64,000 nucleotides of DNA from Campanula takesimana (lineage: Eukaryota > Streptophyta > Magnoliopsida > Asterales > Campanulaceae). The position numbers and the translations under genes were made by a program. Below the pieces are notes generated by a model that searched no databases, was not told the DNA's origin, and saw only the letters and a list, made by a program, of their open reading frames with translations. The stretch lies in the NCBI GenBank assembly GCA_026119855.1, contig JAOWBW010000146.1, positions 777,547 to 841,546 on the forward strand. Direction: 5' to 3'. Below are positions 22,157 through 33,469 of the stretch, one piece after another (position 1 is the stretch's first letter; each line of letters opens with the position of its first letter).

Positions 22157-22865
22157 TAGACATGGCCAACCAGAAACCGTACCCGTGACAACCCTTCAAC
22201 CCGCACCTGCATTTAAACCGTTGGAACCGTACCCATGGACAATCCGTTAACAATTCTAATTGTACCCATCAATAATGCGGTTAGGTTACGGTTATAGGTT
22301 TTAGGAACCCACACCCGTAAGCGTAATCGTTAACCGTACAATTTATGTTAGTTTTGTAACATATTTTGTTAGTTTTCTAACATATTTTGTTAATTTTGGA
22401 ACATAATCATTTAAAAATGTTATATTTTTAAACATTTTCTGTTACTTTTTATTCATTTCAGGGAAAAATACCAACCCCCCCCCCCCTCAAAAAAACTTTC
22501 ACATCCAAAAAACCCACAATTTTTTTCTTCAATCTAGAAAGTCCTAAATTTATATTATCAATACCAAAAAGTCCAAACTTAACTATTTTAACTACCACCG
22601 TTAAGTTTGAACATTCATATTATTAAAAATTAACTTTCTTTCCATTTAATGACAAGTTAGGAATATTAAAAAAATTACAACGTCAAATAATTATAATAAT
22701 ATTATTAAAAACTTAACTTTATTTTCATATAATGACAAGTTAAGAGTATTAAAAAAATTACAACGTCAAATAATTATAATAATATTATTAAAAACTTAAC
22801 TTTCTTTCCATTTAATGATATGTTAGGAATATTAAAGAAATTACAACTTCAAATAATTGTAATAA

Positions 22866-22879
22866 TATTATTATTATTA

Positions 22880-22929
<50 letters not shown>

Positions 22930-22937
22930 AATAATAC

Positions 22938-22983
<46 letters not shown>
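22866..22983. repeat. (AAT)n and (TAG)n microsatellites
   Basis: About 18 AAT units (22875-22929) followed by about 15 TAG units (22938-22983). The open frame across them (poly-Asn, poly-Val) is an artefact of the trinucleotide runs. Confidence 0.95.
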
Positions 22984-23512
22984 TATAAAAACAACAAAAA
23001 TCAATCATTATTATCATTATTAACTAATTACCTAATATTTTGTAATAAAAATATAAATTTTTGATACATTAGAGAAGTAATTGAAAGGTGCTTCTTTAAG
23101 TTTTTTATTTTTTTTTATTATTATTATTTAAGATCATAAAAATTATGATGATATTTTTTCAATATTATCACATTCATTATTTTTTTTCATTTTTATTACT
23201 TTTAGTATTAACTGTATTATTAATTAACTAAAATACTAATAATAATTAAAGTATATTTTTTGTTGTTATAACTATTATTATTGTTATTATATCTAATAAT
23301 ATCACAATTAAATTATTTTGCATTGCAAAAAGTTTTTTATTTTTAATATATCATTAATTGAAAGGGAAGTTCATTTTTTACTAATATGAATACTCAACCC
23401 TAACCGCGTTATTCAATTCGTTAATGTTTGGGCTTTTTAGATTGAAGAAATATTTTGTGGGTTTTTTTGGATATGAAAAAAAAATGGGGGGGGGGGGGGT
23501 TGGTATTTTTTT

Positions 23513-25474
23513 GATGGATGTGTTTTTACCCATCCAAATAATATACTTCTATGACTTATTAGATGCTCAACATTTGGTGTTTTGATGGGTTTTGGAGTGT
23601 TTATGAGTATAGGGAAGGAGCGAAAGAATCTAAGGATTCATGTACGTTAAAGTGCAAAAATGAAGGATAAATAACGGATCAGAAAGTAAAGATTAAAAGT
23701 TGTGACTACTGGGAAATTAAGTCCATTGGATAGTAATAGAAAATAGCTTTCCAACAATAGTTTACACGTCCAAATCGGAGTTCGTATGAGGAAATTATGG
23801 CCTCTGAAAGTTTGCGCGACAAAAGTACAACAACATAACACAACGAGGCGCCCGCCTGCTATTTGGGCAGAAAATACAGTAGCCAAAACCCAAGTAAGCG
23901 CCCACCTGCTATAGGGTAAGCGCCCGCCTGACCAGGGACCTTAAGGGAATTTCCCAGGGTCTTTAAGGGAATTTTCCAGTGACTTTTGGGGAGTTTCCAA
24001 AATATTTTGGGATTTTTTGTAATTTCCAAAGTTCCAGGGACTTTTATGGAATTTTTGGAGGTCTTTTCGGGAATGACGAAAATCCCAAGGGCTCTTGGGG
24101 AAATTCCGGCCAGCAACTTTATTTATCTTTTTTCAACAAGGAATCATAGGGTTTTTCCTATTTTTAAACCTCCTTAAGCCTAGTATAAATATAATACTCC
24201 ATACACATTATTTTATTTATGTTTTATTCAAAGATTCAAGGTTGTAAACAAGGATTCATCAATTTAATTCAGGTTTTGATGTTCTTTAATTTAATTCTTG
24301 TTATTGCTTTTATGAGTAGCTAAGTTCTTAGATTCATGGATTGGTAGTAACAAATACTAGATCTTTATGTTGTAGATTTAATTCTTACATTCAATTTAAT
24401 TCTTGTTCATTAAAATATTATTTATGATTAATTCTTTAGTTTCAATTATATGTTAAGATATAAATTGCCTTTAGAGTTATTGGGTATATATTGTTATACT
24501 AGCGTGGGTGATTATATGTTGACCATTGTTTTGATGATTAAATTCAATTGAGGACCTAGCGGAAGTCAAAATGATTTAGGTTCATGTGTTCTTGAGTGCT
24601 TAATGTATTTCTTGCATGTTGTATAGACATAGCGGAAAGTATTAACATAAAAGTCCCTGGAATCTAAAAACTTAGCTACTCATAAAAGCAAGAACAATAA
24701 TTAAATTAAAGAACATCAAAACCTGAATTAAATTGATGAATCCTTATTTACAACCTTGAATCTTTGAATAAATCATGAATAAAATAATGTGTATAAAGTA
24801 TTATATTTATTCTAGGGTTAAGGAGGTGTAAAAATAGAAAAAAATCCTAAGATTCCTTGTTGAAAAAGGATAAATAAAGTTTTTGGCCTGAATTTCCCCA
24901 GGAGCCCCTGGGATTTTCGTAAAATCCCTCCATGAATTCCCCAAAGGTCCTCCAAAAATTCCATAAAAGTCTCTGGAATTTTAGAAATTACAGAAAAGCC
25001 CACAATATTTTGAAAATTCCCTAAAAATCCCTAGAAAATTCCCCTAAGGTCCCTGATCAAGCGGGCGCTTACCCTATAGCAGGTGGAAGCTTACTTGGAT
25101 TTTGAATACTGTATTTTCTGCCCAAATAGCAGGCGGGCGCCTGGTTGTGTTATGTTGTTGTACTTTTGTCGCGCAAACTTTTGGAGGCCATAAATTCCTC
25201 ACACGAACTTCGATTTTGACGTGTAATCTATTGTTGGAAAACTCTTTTCGAGTACTATCCAATGGACTTGATTGCTTAGTAGTCACATCTTTTAATCTTT
25301 TATTTCTTGTCCGTTCTTTATCCTTCCTTTTTGCACTTTAACGTACATGAATCCGTACATTCATTCGTTCCTTCCCTATACTCATAAACACTCCAAAACC
25401 CATCAAAACACCCAAGTTGAGCATCTAATAAGTCATAGAAGTATATGATTTGGATGATTAAAAACACATCCATC
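23513..25474. mobile_element. Foldback-like element, about 0.8-kb inverted arms
   Basis: Starts GATGGATGTGTTTTTACCCA and ends TTAAAAACACATCCATC. Inverted matches continue inward for roughly 800 bp: TACTTCTATGACTTATTAGA; GGTTTTGGAGTGTTTATGAG; ACGTTAAAGTGCAAAAA; AATTCAGGTTTTGATGTTCT; GAGTAGCTAAGTT. A unique loop lies at about 24330-24660. Flanks ATTTTTTT / ATTTTTTC are compatible with a near-perfect 8-bp duplication but are low complexity. Arms are diverged by a few percent plus indels. No coding. Confidence 0.75.
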
Positions 25475-25909
25475 ATTTTTTCTTCATTTTAAACATATTC
25501 TAACATAATTTGTTAAATTTCATTGATATCAAAAAGGGAAAAAGTAAAAAAATAGTTAACTTCTAACAAATTTCGTTAGATTTTTACGAAACCTTTTATC
25601 AATTTAACAGTTTTTTTAAAGAAAAAACGGGCAGACCCGTACAACCGTAGACCCGTACTTGCCATACCGTGTCCCACAAGTATCGTACCAGTGTATAACA
25701 CGGTTAGGTTACGGTTATGAGTTTTGGAAAGCGTACCCGCACCTGTACTCGTAACCGTCCCATCCGTATTTGGCCATGTCTGACCCCCTCTTCTTCAACG
25801 AGCGTTCAAACCGGACCATGTCCGGTTCCACGAGTCGGTGCGGTTCCTGGTCTGGATAAGCCAATGTCTAGGTGGGGCCGTTGGAACAATTTTCAAATAA
25901 CAATAATAA

Positions 25910-26187
25910 TACTCCATCCGTCCCAGAATAAGAGTCTTACTTTCTATTTTGGTACATCCCAGAGTAAGAGTCTTATTCCTAAAATAGCAAAGAATCTTTA
26001 CTATTCACCCCACTCATTCTCTCTCATATTTTACTTTTATACTTACAACACCAATCAATTCACTATTCCCTCCCACTCATTCTCTCTCCTACTTTACTTT
26101 TACACTCACAACATTTACATCACTTCCAATATTTATTAATAAGCGTGCAAATGAAGGGTAAGACTCTTACTCCGGAACAGATGGAGA
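25910..26187. mobile_element. Stowaway-type MITE, copy of the 1890-2445 family
   Basis: TACTCCATCCGTCCCAGAAT, then AAGAGTCTTA. The interior ACTCACAACATTTACATCAC, then TTCCAATATTTATTAATAAG, matches 1961-2040 inverted. The right end, ACTCTTACTCCGGAACAGAT, is degraded. Confidence 0.8.
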
Positions 26188-26922
26188 AATAAAAGATGAA
26201 TTAGAGTGGAATCCTAGTCAGATTTGTGTTGGAGACAATTTTTGGCACGACTTGTCACGTTTTTTCGATACAAATAAGAGAGTGTGTTCTCCATTACGGG
26301 TTTGACTACCTCCTGCTACTACTTGTCTAGTCAAGTTGATTAAGTAGAGCTCATTTCATTCTCACCCTCAACATAACAGTATTTTGGTTGGGCTATTTGA
26401 ACAGTTTCTCTTTATTTAAACAAATTTAAAATTATTTTAAATATTCATTTTAAAATAAAGAAATAGTCATACACACAATGTATCAACATTTTATTTCATC
26501 TCAAAATTATTGTTTAATTTATTTTTGGTTAAAAATAAAAGTGAACATTAATTTTATGATGCAGTGAATATCATTATTTTTTCTTTTTGGTTCAATGAAT
26601 GATTGTTTCCTTATTGTTATTCAGTATTGCAATAATACGAAAAAAAAAAAAAAAAAAAAAAACAAGACTAAAGTGTTCAAAAGTTTTATAGTGGAAAAAA
26701 TGTTATAAATAAAAAACCCGATTTTTATTATTTCTTTTAAACCTAATGCTCGAATTGAACTACTTATTTCTGACCCTCCAAAATCTGCAATTATTTGGTG
26801 AGCAATTCCAACAAAAGTAGATGAGGTTATGTACTGTACTTATTTCGATATGTTCGAGGTTCATTCAAAAGTACTTCTGTAGTAGAATAAGTAAAAATAT
26901 GAAGTTTTGTTTTGCTAATTAA
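26188..26922. other. Intergenic, no gene seen
   Basis: AT-rich, with an A-run at 26639-26662 (possible retroposon tail, not assignable). Confidence 0.5.
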
Positions 26923-27229
26923 TACTCCATCAGTCTCAGTTTTAGTTTTAAGGTTTTTACTTTTCTTTTTGGTATGACTCAGTTTAAAGTTCGTAGTTGT
27001 TGTATGCTTTAAATGGCAAAGTATGAATAGTATTTGGGACAATCTTGTCCTCATAAAGTTCATATATTATAAAAAAAAGCATCACTTACATATCCATTTT
27101 TCACCAAATTGCTTTATGAATTGACAATTATATCATCCACCCACTATTATTTTTTACTCAAGTTTGCATTGGTTTCTTAGTAAGCGTGCAAAGTCAAACT
27201 AAGAACCTTAAAACGAGACGGAGGGAGTA
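26923..27229. mobile_element. Stowaway-type MITE
   Basis: TACTCCATCAGTCTCAGTTT at the left and the inverted AAACGAGACGGAGGGAGTA at the right. TTAAGGTTTTTA / AAGAACCTTAAA are inside. About 300 bp. Confidence 0.8.
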
Positions 27230-27283
27230 ATTTGTAGCACACGTTTATAAAGGTCTTATTTCACTTTGGATAAAATTTTATTG

Positions 27284-27472
27284 CCTTTGTCTCAAAATAA
27301 TGAATGGCTTTTTTATTTTAAAATGTGCTCCTGAATGACTTTTCATTTTTTTCAAAATTATATTTATACTTAAAACACAATAGTTTAAAAGCAAATAACA
27401 AAAAAGTTTATGAATTTTTACTATGGAAAGTCAAATTTTCAGAGCGTCCGTGTAAATTTTTTGGGACAGAGA
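27284..27472. repeat. Degenerate Stowaway-like MITE
   Basis: CTTTGTCTCAAAATAATGAA and the inverted AAATTTTTTGGGACAGAG. The ends are degenerate, with no clear TA pair. Confidence 0.45.
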
Positions 27473-27710
27473 GTTGCTTTATTAATGGCTCATATTTGGT
27501 TATTTATGATTTATATGAATATTACTATTTCCTTATATGCAATTTAATTCTTCAGAAAGTTCAAAATAGTTGTCAATTTAGCATTTTTCATAAATTTTAA
27601 TAAAAATAATTATTAGTACCACAATTTAATGAAAAAGTACCAACTATACTCATATTAATTGTGTGTCTTCTCTCACCTATGTTACTTCTCTCATAAACAA
27701 TCAATAATTT

Positions 27711-28380
27711 TGGATATCTGGAGCGTCTTGCTAAACCTGAAAGAGAATAAGAACAAAAGAGTAAAATGAGTAACTTAGGCAAAAATTAATATTTGGACCA
27801 TTTTACTTTGACGCGTTATTCACACTATTCACACTGGTCAAATAATAATACTTTTGTTACTTGCTATAGAGGATGAAAAATCGCAAATTGATCAAGAAAA
27901 TAAGAACAAAGTGAAGATTCCAATTGTAATTTCTAATTTTATTTAATTTTAAAAAAATCTTGTAAATTTTTCATGATTATGTTAATATTTGTAAATCTTG
28001 CCATTGTACATCACATGTACCACTTATTTTAAATTTCAAACTCTAACCAACAATTTTGTAAAATTGTATTTGTTGGTTTATTTGCATACTTTTAATTAAT
28101 TGAGTGGTAAGTTACCACTTTTTACCTCTATTTCCATCAATTTGTTTGTATTTACATAATGCTAATAATGAACTTCATGGACATTATTTAAGAGTTATTC
28201 TGCAATATTAAATTGCTATTCTAAATTCTAAAATTAAGTATAAAATTGGTTTAAAAAACATAAAATTTTAAATATTATAAGCATATGCAACTTCATATAA
28301 ATCTGATCGAGCATAAAATGTGATCAATATGTCGGATTCGAGGTTGGATATCTGGAGCGTCTTGCTAAACCTGAAAGAGA
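27711..28380. repeat. 36-bp direct repeat flanking 598 bp
   Basis: TGGATATCTGGAGCGTCTTG, then CTAAACCTGAAAGAGA, occurs identically at 27711-27746 and 28345-28380. The 598 bp between are AT-rich and non-coding. Too long for a target duplication; more like a local segmental duplication junction. Confidence 0.9.
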
Positions 28381-28384
28381 TGAT

Positions 28385-28691
28385 GTGGCGATGATGTCAT
28401 AGTGTCTATAGTCAGAAGCTGGAGAGCAGGTGAGCTGGAGAGCAGGCAGTGATGTCAATGTCTCCAGCTTGGTCAAAGACGAGCAGAGCTCAGAGACGGG
28501 CTGGGCTCAATGACGAGCAGAGCTCAGAGATGAGCTGAGGTCACTGACGAGCTGAGGTCATTGAGGAGCTGAGAGAAGAGCTGAGGCGATCTGAGAGCTG
28601 GGGAGAGCTGAGAGTTGAGAGCTGAGAGCTGAGAACTGAGGAGAGCCGAGAGCTGAGAGCTGAGGAGAGCTGAGGATTGAGAGCTGAGAGC
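28385..28691. repeat. GAGAGCTGA minisatellite, left part
   Basis: Irregular repeats of GAGAGCTGAG, GCTGAGGTCA and similar. The array is cut by hAT-A at 28692 and resumes at 48308. Confidence 0.85.
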
Positions 28692-30000
28692 TAGAACCGT
28701 CAATTCGGGACAACGGGACGGGACAAAACTATGATGTCCCGCCAACTATACGGGACGGGACCAATTTATCGCGGGACATAAATACCCCGTCCCATCCCAA
28801 ATCACCTCGGGACGCGGGACATTTCGGGACAAAGACGGGATAGGTTTACGCGATCACTGGATAAAAAAATGTCAATTTTCAAGCGGGCAGTTTTGTAGAA
28901 TACTGTTAAAAAACTTAGTCCGGGACGAGAGAGAGAGTATCCAGAAAAACTTATTAATTCAATGGGTGCAACTTGCATCATTACCAATAGATACCAATTA
29001 GGGGTGTAAACGGTTCGGTTCGGTTCGGTTTGGGGGGGGGTTTAGAGACCAAACCGCTAGTCATCGGTTTGGAGTTTTTCCAAACCGAACTGAACCACAC
29101 AAACGTCCAAACCGAACTGAACCAAACTGTCATGGTTCGGTTCAGACCGCAGTTCAAACCGAGGTCCAACCCGCGGTTCAAACCGAGGTTCAAACCGAAG
29201 GTTCAAACCGAGGTTCAAACCGAAGATGATTGTTGTTATAAAAACAAACCGAACCATCTAAAACAATCATACAAAACTTAAAATACAACTAAACAAACCA
29301 TAAAATCAAATTACAAGTCACCATCTAAAACAATCATACACCATTACAAAGTCAAGCTACAACCATTAAATAAAAGCCACTGTTGTTGCAACCAAACAAC
29401 CCAGCAGCAAATTTTGCTTGCATTTAGAGAGGTTACCACTTACCAGCAAGCAAAATTAGAGAGGTCATGGTGCCACAATTAAAGTGTATCAAAGTACCAA
29501 ACCAAACAAAGTTACAAAATCAGTAGTACAACCCAGCATAGTACAACCCAGCAGCAACATTCTTCACAAGTTCACATGATTGCATTTTCTCCTTCCATGT
29601 TCCAAGAAAAATAACAGACTGCAAGAAAGAAAAAAAAACCCAACATTTAGTTAATCCAGTAGGGTAGTAGCAGGTAGTACAAGTGTACAACAACATTTAG
29701 ATAGAACTTGTAAATATATTTGAAACTAACAGTATCCAGTAAGGTAGTAGCAGTATCCACCATTGGAAGGTAGTACAACAACATTCAGAGGGTAAAAAAA
29801 ACTGATAACAGGAGGAAAAAGAACTTACACATTTTTTCTTGAAGTATCACTCCCTTAAGGTCGAAGGACCCACAAGATCTGTATTTTCAGTTATAACTGC
29901 AAGATATAAACTTATAATCATAAGAAAATAAATCTACATAATATAAATAATATAAATGAAGTTGTTGAAATTAATTTTGTTGTATATATAGTAAATTTAC

Positions 30001-31252
30001 CAGATTCGGCATCGCTAAAGTCATCCAACTTCATTTCAACATCAATAGGAAGAGGTGCGGCACGCAGCCAATCTTGTGCACAAATCAAACTCTCCGTAAC
30101 CTTGGGACTCAAAGAGCTGCGAAATGGGTCCAAGACGCGACCTGCGGTGCTGAAAGCCGATTCCGAAGCAACTGTGGTAACAGGGATTGCCAAAATGTCT
30201 TTTGCTATTAAGGAGAGAACATTGTACCTATGTGCAGTCACTTTCCACCATAACAAAATATCAAAGTTCTTAACTTTTTTCTCAACAATTTCATCCAAGT
30301 ATCTCTCAATTTCAGACTTTGCACCATCATCCACTTTCTCCAAATGTTTAAGATATGCATCTTGCATGTTTTCAATATCAATATCACATGAAGAATCAGT
30401 CTTACTTTCCGCTTCATCATCAATTACTTCTACTCTCTCATTTGCTTTAGAATTTTTATCAATCACCTCATAAACAAAATACATACGAAATAATGCATCT
30501 TTCACTCTCTTTTCAAGTTCACTCACCTTATCAACATTATAAATGGAACCATAACAAAACTTCAAGTAATTCAACTTGAATCGAGGATCTAAGACAACGG
30601 CATGTAAAAGATTCATATTAATCTTACTCATATCACCCCAATACTTGTCAAACTTTTTTTGCATTGAATTTGCCATGGCCTTCAATTCATCATCATTGTT
30701 ATCAAACTCTTCTGAATAAAGAACACATCATGGAAATACGAGTTAGAGGTCACATACAAGCAACCCGAGAGTCTCCTAGTGATATCATAGAACACTTTCA
30801 AGAACTTGCACAAAGTACTAGCACGATACCAATCATGTTCGGTAGGACAACCATTAGGAAGATCATTATTCAAAGTAGTCTCTAGTTCCATGACTTCAAA
30901 TGCTTTTTTGAACTTAAGAGCAGTTTCTAACATGAGATATGTGTAGTTCCACCTAGTTGGTACATCAAGGACTAACTTGCTTTTATGCTCAATTTCTTCT
31001 TTCTCACAAAACTCTTGAAAAAGGTGTGCTCTTTGAGGGGAGCCTCTTATATACCTCACAACTTGGCGAATTCTACTAATGGATTCATCTATTTCTCAAA
31101 TTCCATCTCTAACAATTAAGTTGAGAATATGGGCACAACACCTCATATGAAAAAACTCACCCTCCAAAACAAGTCCACCTTTCCTAATAAGTTTTTTCTT
31201 CAAATGATCAACAATAGTGTCATTAGATGAAGCATTATCAACCGTGAGAGTC
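30001..31252 (-). pseudogene. hAT-B transposase, C-terminal two thirds
   Basis: Continues the gene beyond the Copia insertion. The sequence reads TLTVDNASSNDTIVDHLKK, FHMRCCAHILNLIVRDGI, an in-frame TGA near 31092, then LDVPTRWNYTYLMLETAL, LHAVVLDPRFKLNYLKFCYG and LLWWKVTAHRYNVLSLIAKD. It ends with the hAT dimerisation motif IPVTTVASESAFSTAGRVLD. A frame change is needed near 30685. The Asp of VDNAS and the Glu of ASESAFS fit the hAT catalytic acids. A GT donor at 30000-29999 suggests a further small exon. Dead through the stop, the frameshift and the insertion. Confidence 0.88.
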
Positions 31253-31257
31253 AAAAC

Positions 31258-31737
31258 TGTTAGAACATGGCTTGCAATACAAGTTATTTGGACTTCCATT
31301 AATAAAATCATGACTATAATATTGATATAAAGTATAGTCAAACCTAGTCAATGTGTAGAATCCCTGAAATGTAATTTATCTATTTATGATGGGCAAAATA
31401 GTAAATTAACATTGCTTAAGAAGTGAATAGGTGTGGTCCCTAAATGAAATGTCACCAAGCCTACTATATAAAGGGACTTCCATCATCCCTTAAAGGATGC
31501 TAGAATCTTTAGTTTTCTCATTAATAATCATCTTCATTTGTTAGAAGAGGAAGAGAGAAATTGAAAGAGACATTCATCATTTAGAAGAACACATTCCTAA
31601 CAATTGTTCTTCATCTTCTCCCTCAAGATCACATCATGGATTCAACAGGTAAATGATCTTGAACGCTTCCGCTTCATCTCCTTCCTCATTCATCTTCTAA
31701 ATATGAGTATGGCATTCAGGGTAAAATTGTTCCAACA
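31258..31737 (+). repeat. Copia 5' LTR
   Basis: 480 bp, TG...CA. CTACTATATAAAGGGAC near 31461-31477 is a plausible TATA box for the element promoter. Confidence 0.93.
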
Positions 31738-31739
31738 AT

Positions 31740-31751
31740 TGGTATCAGAGC
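31740..31751 (+). other. Copia primer binding site
   Basis: TGGTATCAGAGC, two bases after the 5' LTR, complementary to the 3' end of initiator methionine tRNA. Confidence 0.93.
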
Positions 31752-31959
31752 CCGCTCATTATTTAGTTTGAGTTTGAGTTCTTTTAAGAAAGCTTTACGC
31801 TTTAATTGATTCATTTTTCCTGTTGAATCATAAAGATTTGATGATGATTAGGGACTCTAATTCATTCATAGAGTACTGATAATCTTCATCTAAAATTAAG
31901 AAATGGTTTGAAAGTTTTGTTCATTAAAACTCAATGATTCAAGTTTGACTATCCCTTCA

Positions 31960-32100
31960 TAACATGGTTTTATGTTTTGTGCATACCATGTGGATCTACT
32001 TACTTGATTCCATTAATTTTAAAATCAAGATTATCCTAAATAACATGGTTTTATGTTTTAAGTACATACCATGTGGATCTACTTGCAATTCATTTGATTT
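31960..32100. repeat. Direct duplication in the Copia leader
   Basis: ATAACATGGTTTTATGTTTT and CATACCATGTGGATCTACTT occur twice, at about 31962-32003 and 32041-32083. Confidence 0.85.
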
Positions 32101-32142
32101 TGGGAAAAATTTAGACAAAAATTCAGAAGTGCAGAAAATCTT

Positions 32143-32439
32143 GCACGGTCGTGCCCTTTGTTTGGCACGGTCGTGCGCATTCATTTCCTTGAACCGGTGC
32201 TTCTGAATAGTGCTGGTCCGGACGGGTGTCTTGTTTAATCCGGTCGGACCGGTTCGACTGGCACGGTCATGTCTTTGGTTTAGCACGGTCGTGCAAAGTG
32301 TGCCGTGAGAACGTGTCTTTTCCGCTAATTTTGGCACGGTCGTGCCTTATGTTTAGCACGGTCGTGCACATTACGCCGAGAAAACCAATGTTTCTGTAAA
32401 TTGATGCACGGCCGTGCACTTTTATATGCTCGGCCGTGC
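32143..32439. repeat. Array of eight dyads GCACGGTCGTGC in Copia leader
   Basis: Starts at 32143, 32165, 32261, 32283, 32334, 32356, 32406 and 32428. Each consecutive pair is exactly 22 bp apart. Pair starts are separated by 118, 73 and 72 bp. Variants: GCACGGTCATGT (32261), GCACGGCCGTGC (32406), GCTCGGCCGTGC (32428). In the element RNA the two copies of a pair could form a 12-bp stem (G-U in the centre) with a 10-nt loop. Confidence 0.9.
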
Positions 32440-32944
32440 ATCTACTGTTCATCAGAATTGGATTTTATTTTTATTTTTATTTTTTTTTGAAATTTTCTGT
32501 ATAATTTTGTTTTTCCTTTTGGAACAAAACATACATTTTTTCAAACCCTAAGGCCTTGATTAATTATATGCTTTGACAATTTTATTCATTGTTTAAATAA
32601 TATTGTCGCCTAAGTGATTTACGTTATTTAAACCCTAAAATTGTAAAGTGTTGGATGTTTAAGTTGATATGTGAATGGCTTGAATTTTCCAAAGAAGATC
32701 TTGACATTTGACTAAACTTGGGCATTCATGTGGTAACAAGTAAAATGAACATTAGGTTATTTTCTTAGGTACTTATGTCGGCCCAAAGGAAGATTAAGTA
32801 TTTATTAAAATATAAGTTCAAATTACTTGTTGCATAAGGCAATCATTTATGAGTCAACTCGCAATCCAAAGATTAGTTTTGATGTCATGTTGATTGTCTT
32901 GTTGATGGATTTCGTTGATATAATTAATCATTTTTCATTATGTA

Positions 32945-33466
32945 GTGTCTTATACATGTTTTGTATTCATTCTTGTTCTCGAAATTCCAACAGATTTACT
33001 TATAGCTTCATCCGTGATTACTGCTGTAAGTACCGTACCGATGCTTAATGGGACTAATTTTAAAACTTGGAAAAATAAATTGATGATGATCTTAGGCTAT
33101 ATGGACATAGATCATGCATTAAGGGAGCCGTTTCCTCTTCCGCTCTCTAACGGAAGTACTCAAGAAGAGTGCTTAAATGAGGAGAAGTGGAAACGCTCCA
33201 ATCGTGTGAGCCTAATGATCATGAATATAGTTGTCCCGGAGACCATTTTGACCGGTATCTCCAAGGATATTGATGCTAAAATATTCCTTGATATGCTTGA
33301 GGAGCGTTTGGCACCTACCTTCTCTCATGGGACAAAGAGAAAAGGGAAGGATGTTGCGGTTGCAAAAAATAAGAAGCGTAAGGGATCATCTAATGATCAT
33401 GAAGAATGCTTCTTTTGCAAGGACCTCAATCACATGAAGTACGACTGCCCTAAGTATCACGCTTAG
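32945..33466 (+). pseudogene. Copia gag, internally deleted
   Basis: The frame contains PMLNGTNFKTWKNKLMMIL (the usual gag N-terminus, ATG near 33041) and a CCHC zinc knuckle, CFFCKDLNHMKYDC, at about 33407-33448. The central UBN2-type region is missing: EERLAPTF passes directly to SHGTKRKGK. The open frame before 33041 is probably leader. The product would be too short for a working Gag. Confidence 0.8.
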
Positions 33467-33469
33467 CGT

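Larger units (their letters stand above)
22157..25782. mobile_element. Probable hAT-like element with nested insertions
   Basis: TAGACATGGCCAACCAGAAA at 22157 and the inverted TTTGGCCATGTCTG ending at 25782 (last base differs). Subterminal CGTACCCG/GGTTACGGTTA motifs are on both sides (GGTTAGGTTACGGTTAT occurs at about 22279 and 25702). The interior contains microsatellites and the inverted-repeat element 23513-25474. I could not read a matching 8-bp target duplication. No transposase frame. Confidence 0.55.

Noticed and set aside
22820..23023. Open frame with poly-Asn and poly-Val
   Set aside because: Product of AAT and TAG microsatellites.
22149..25790. 8-bp target duplication for the element 22157-25782
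   Set aside because: CTGACGAC on the left and ACCCCCTC (or CTGACCCC) on the right do not match well enough; element kept at moderate confidence.
28684..28691. CTGAGAGC as strong proof of hAT-A target duplication
   Set aside because: The flanking minisatellite repeats this 8-mer, so the match alone is weak; the terminal repeats carry the call.
30102..30473. 123-codon plus-strand frame
   Set aside because: Antisense shadow of the hAT-B transposase.
32143..32439. Regularly spaced short repeats resembling a CRISPR array
   Set aside because: Plant nuclear DNA, repeats of only 12 nt, alternating spacing, inside a retrotransposon leader, no cas genes.
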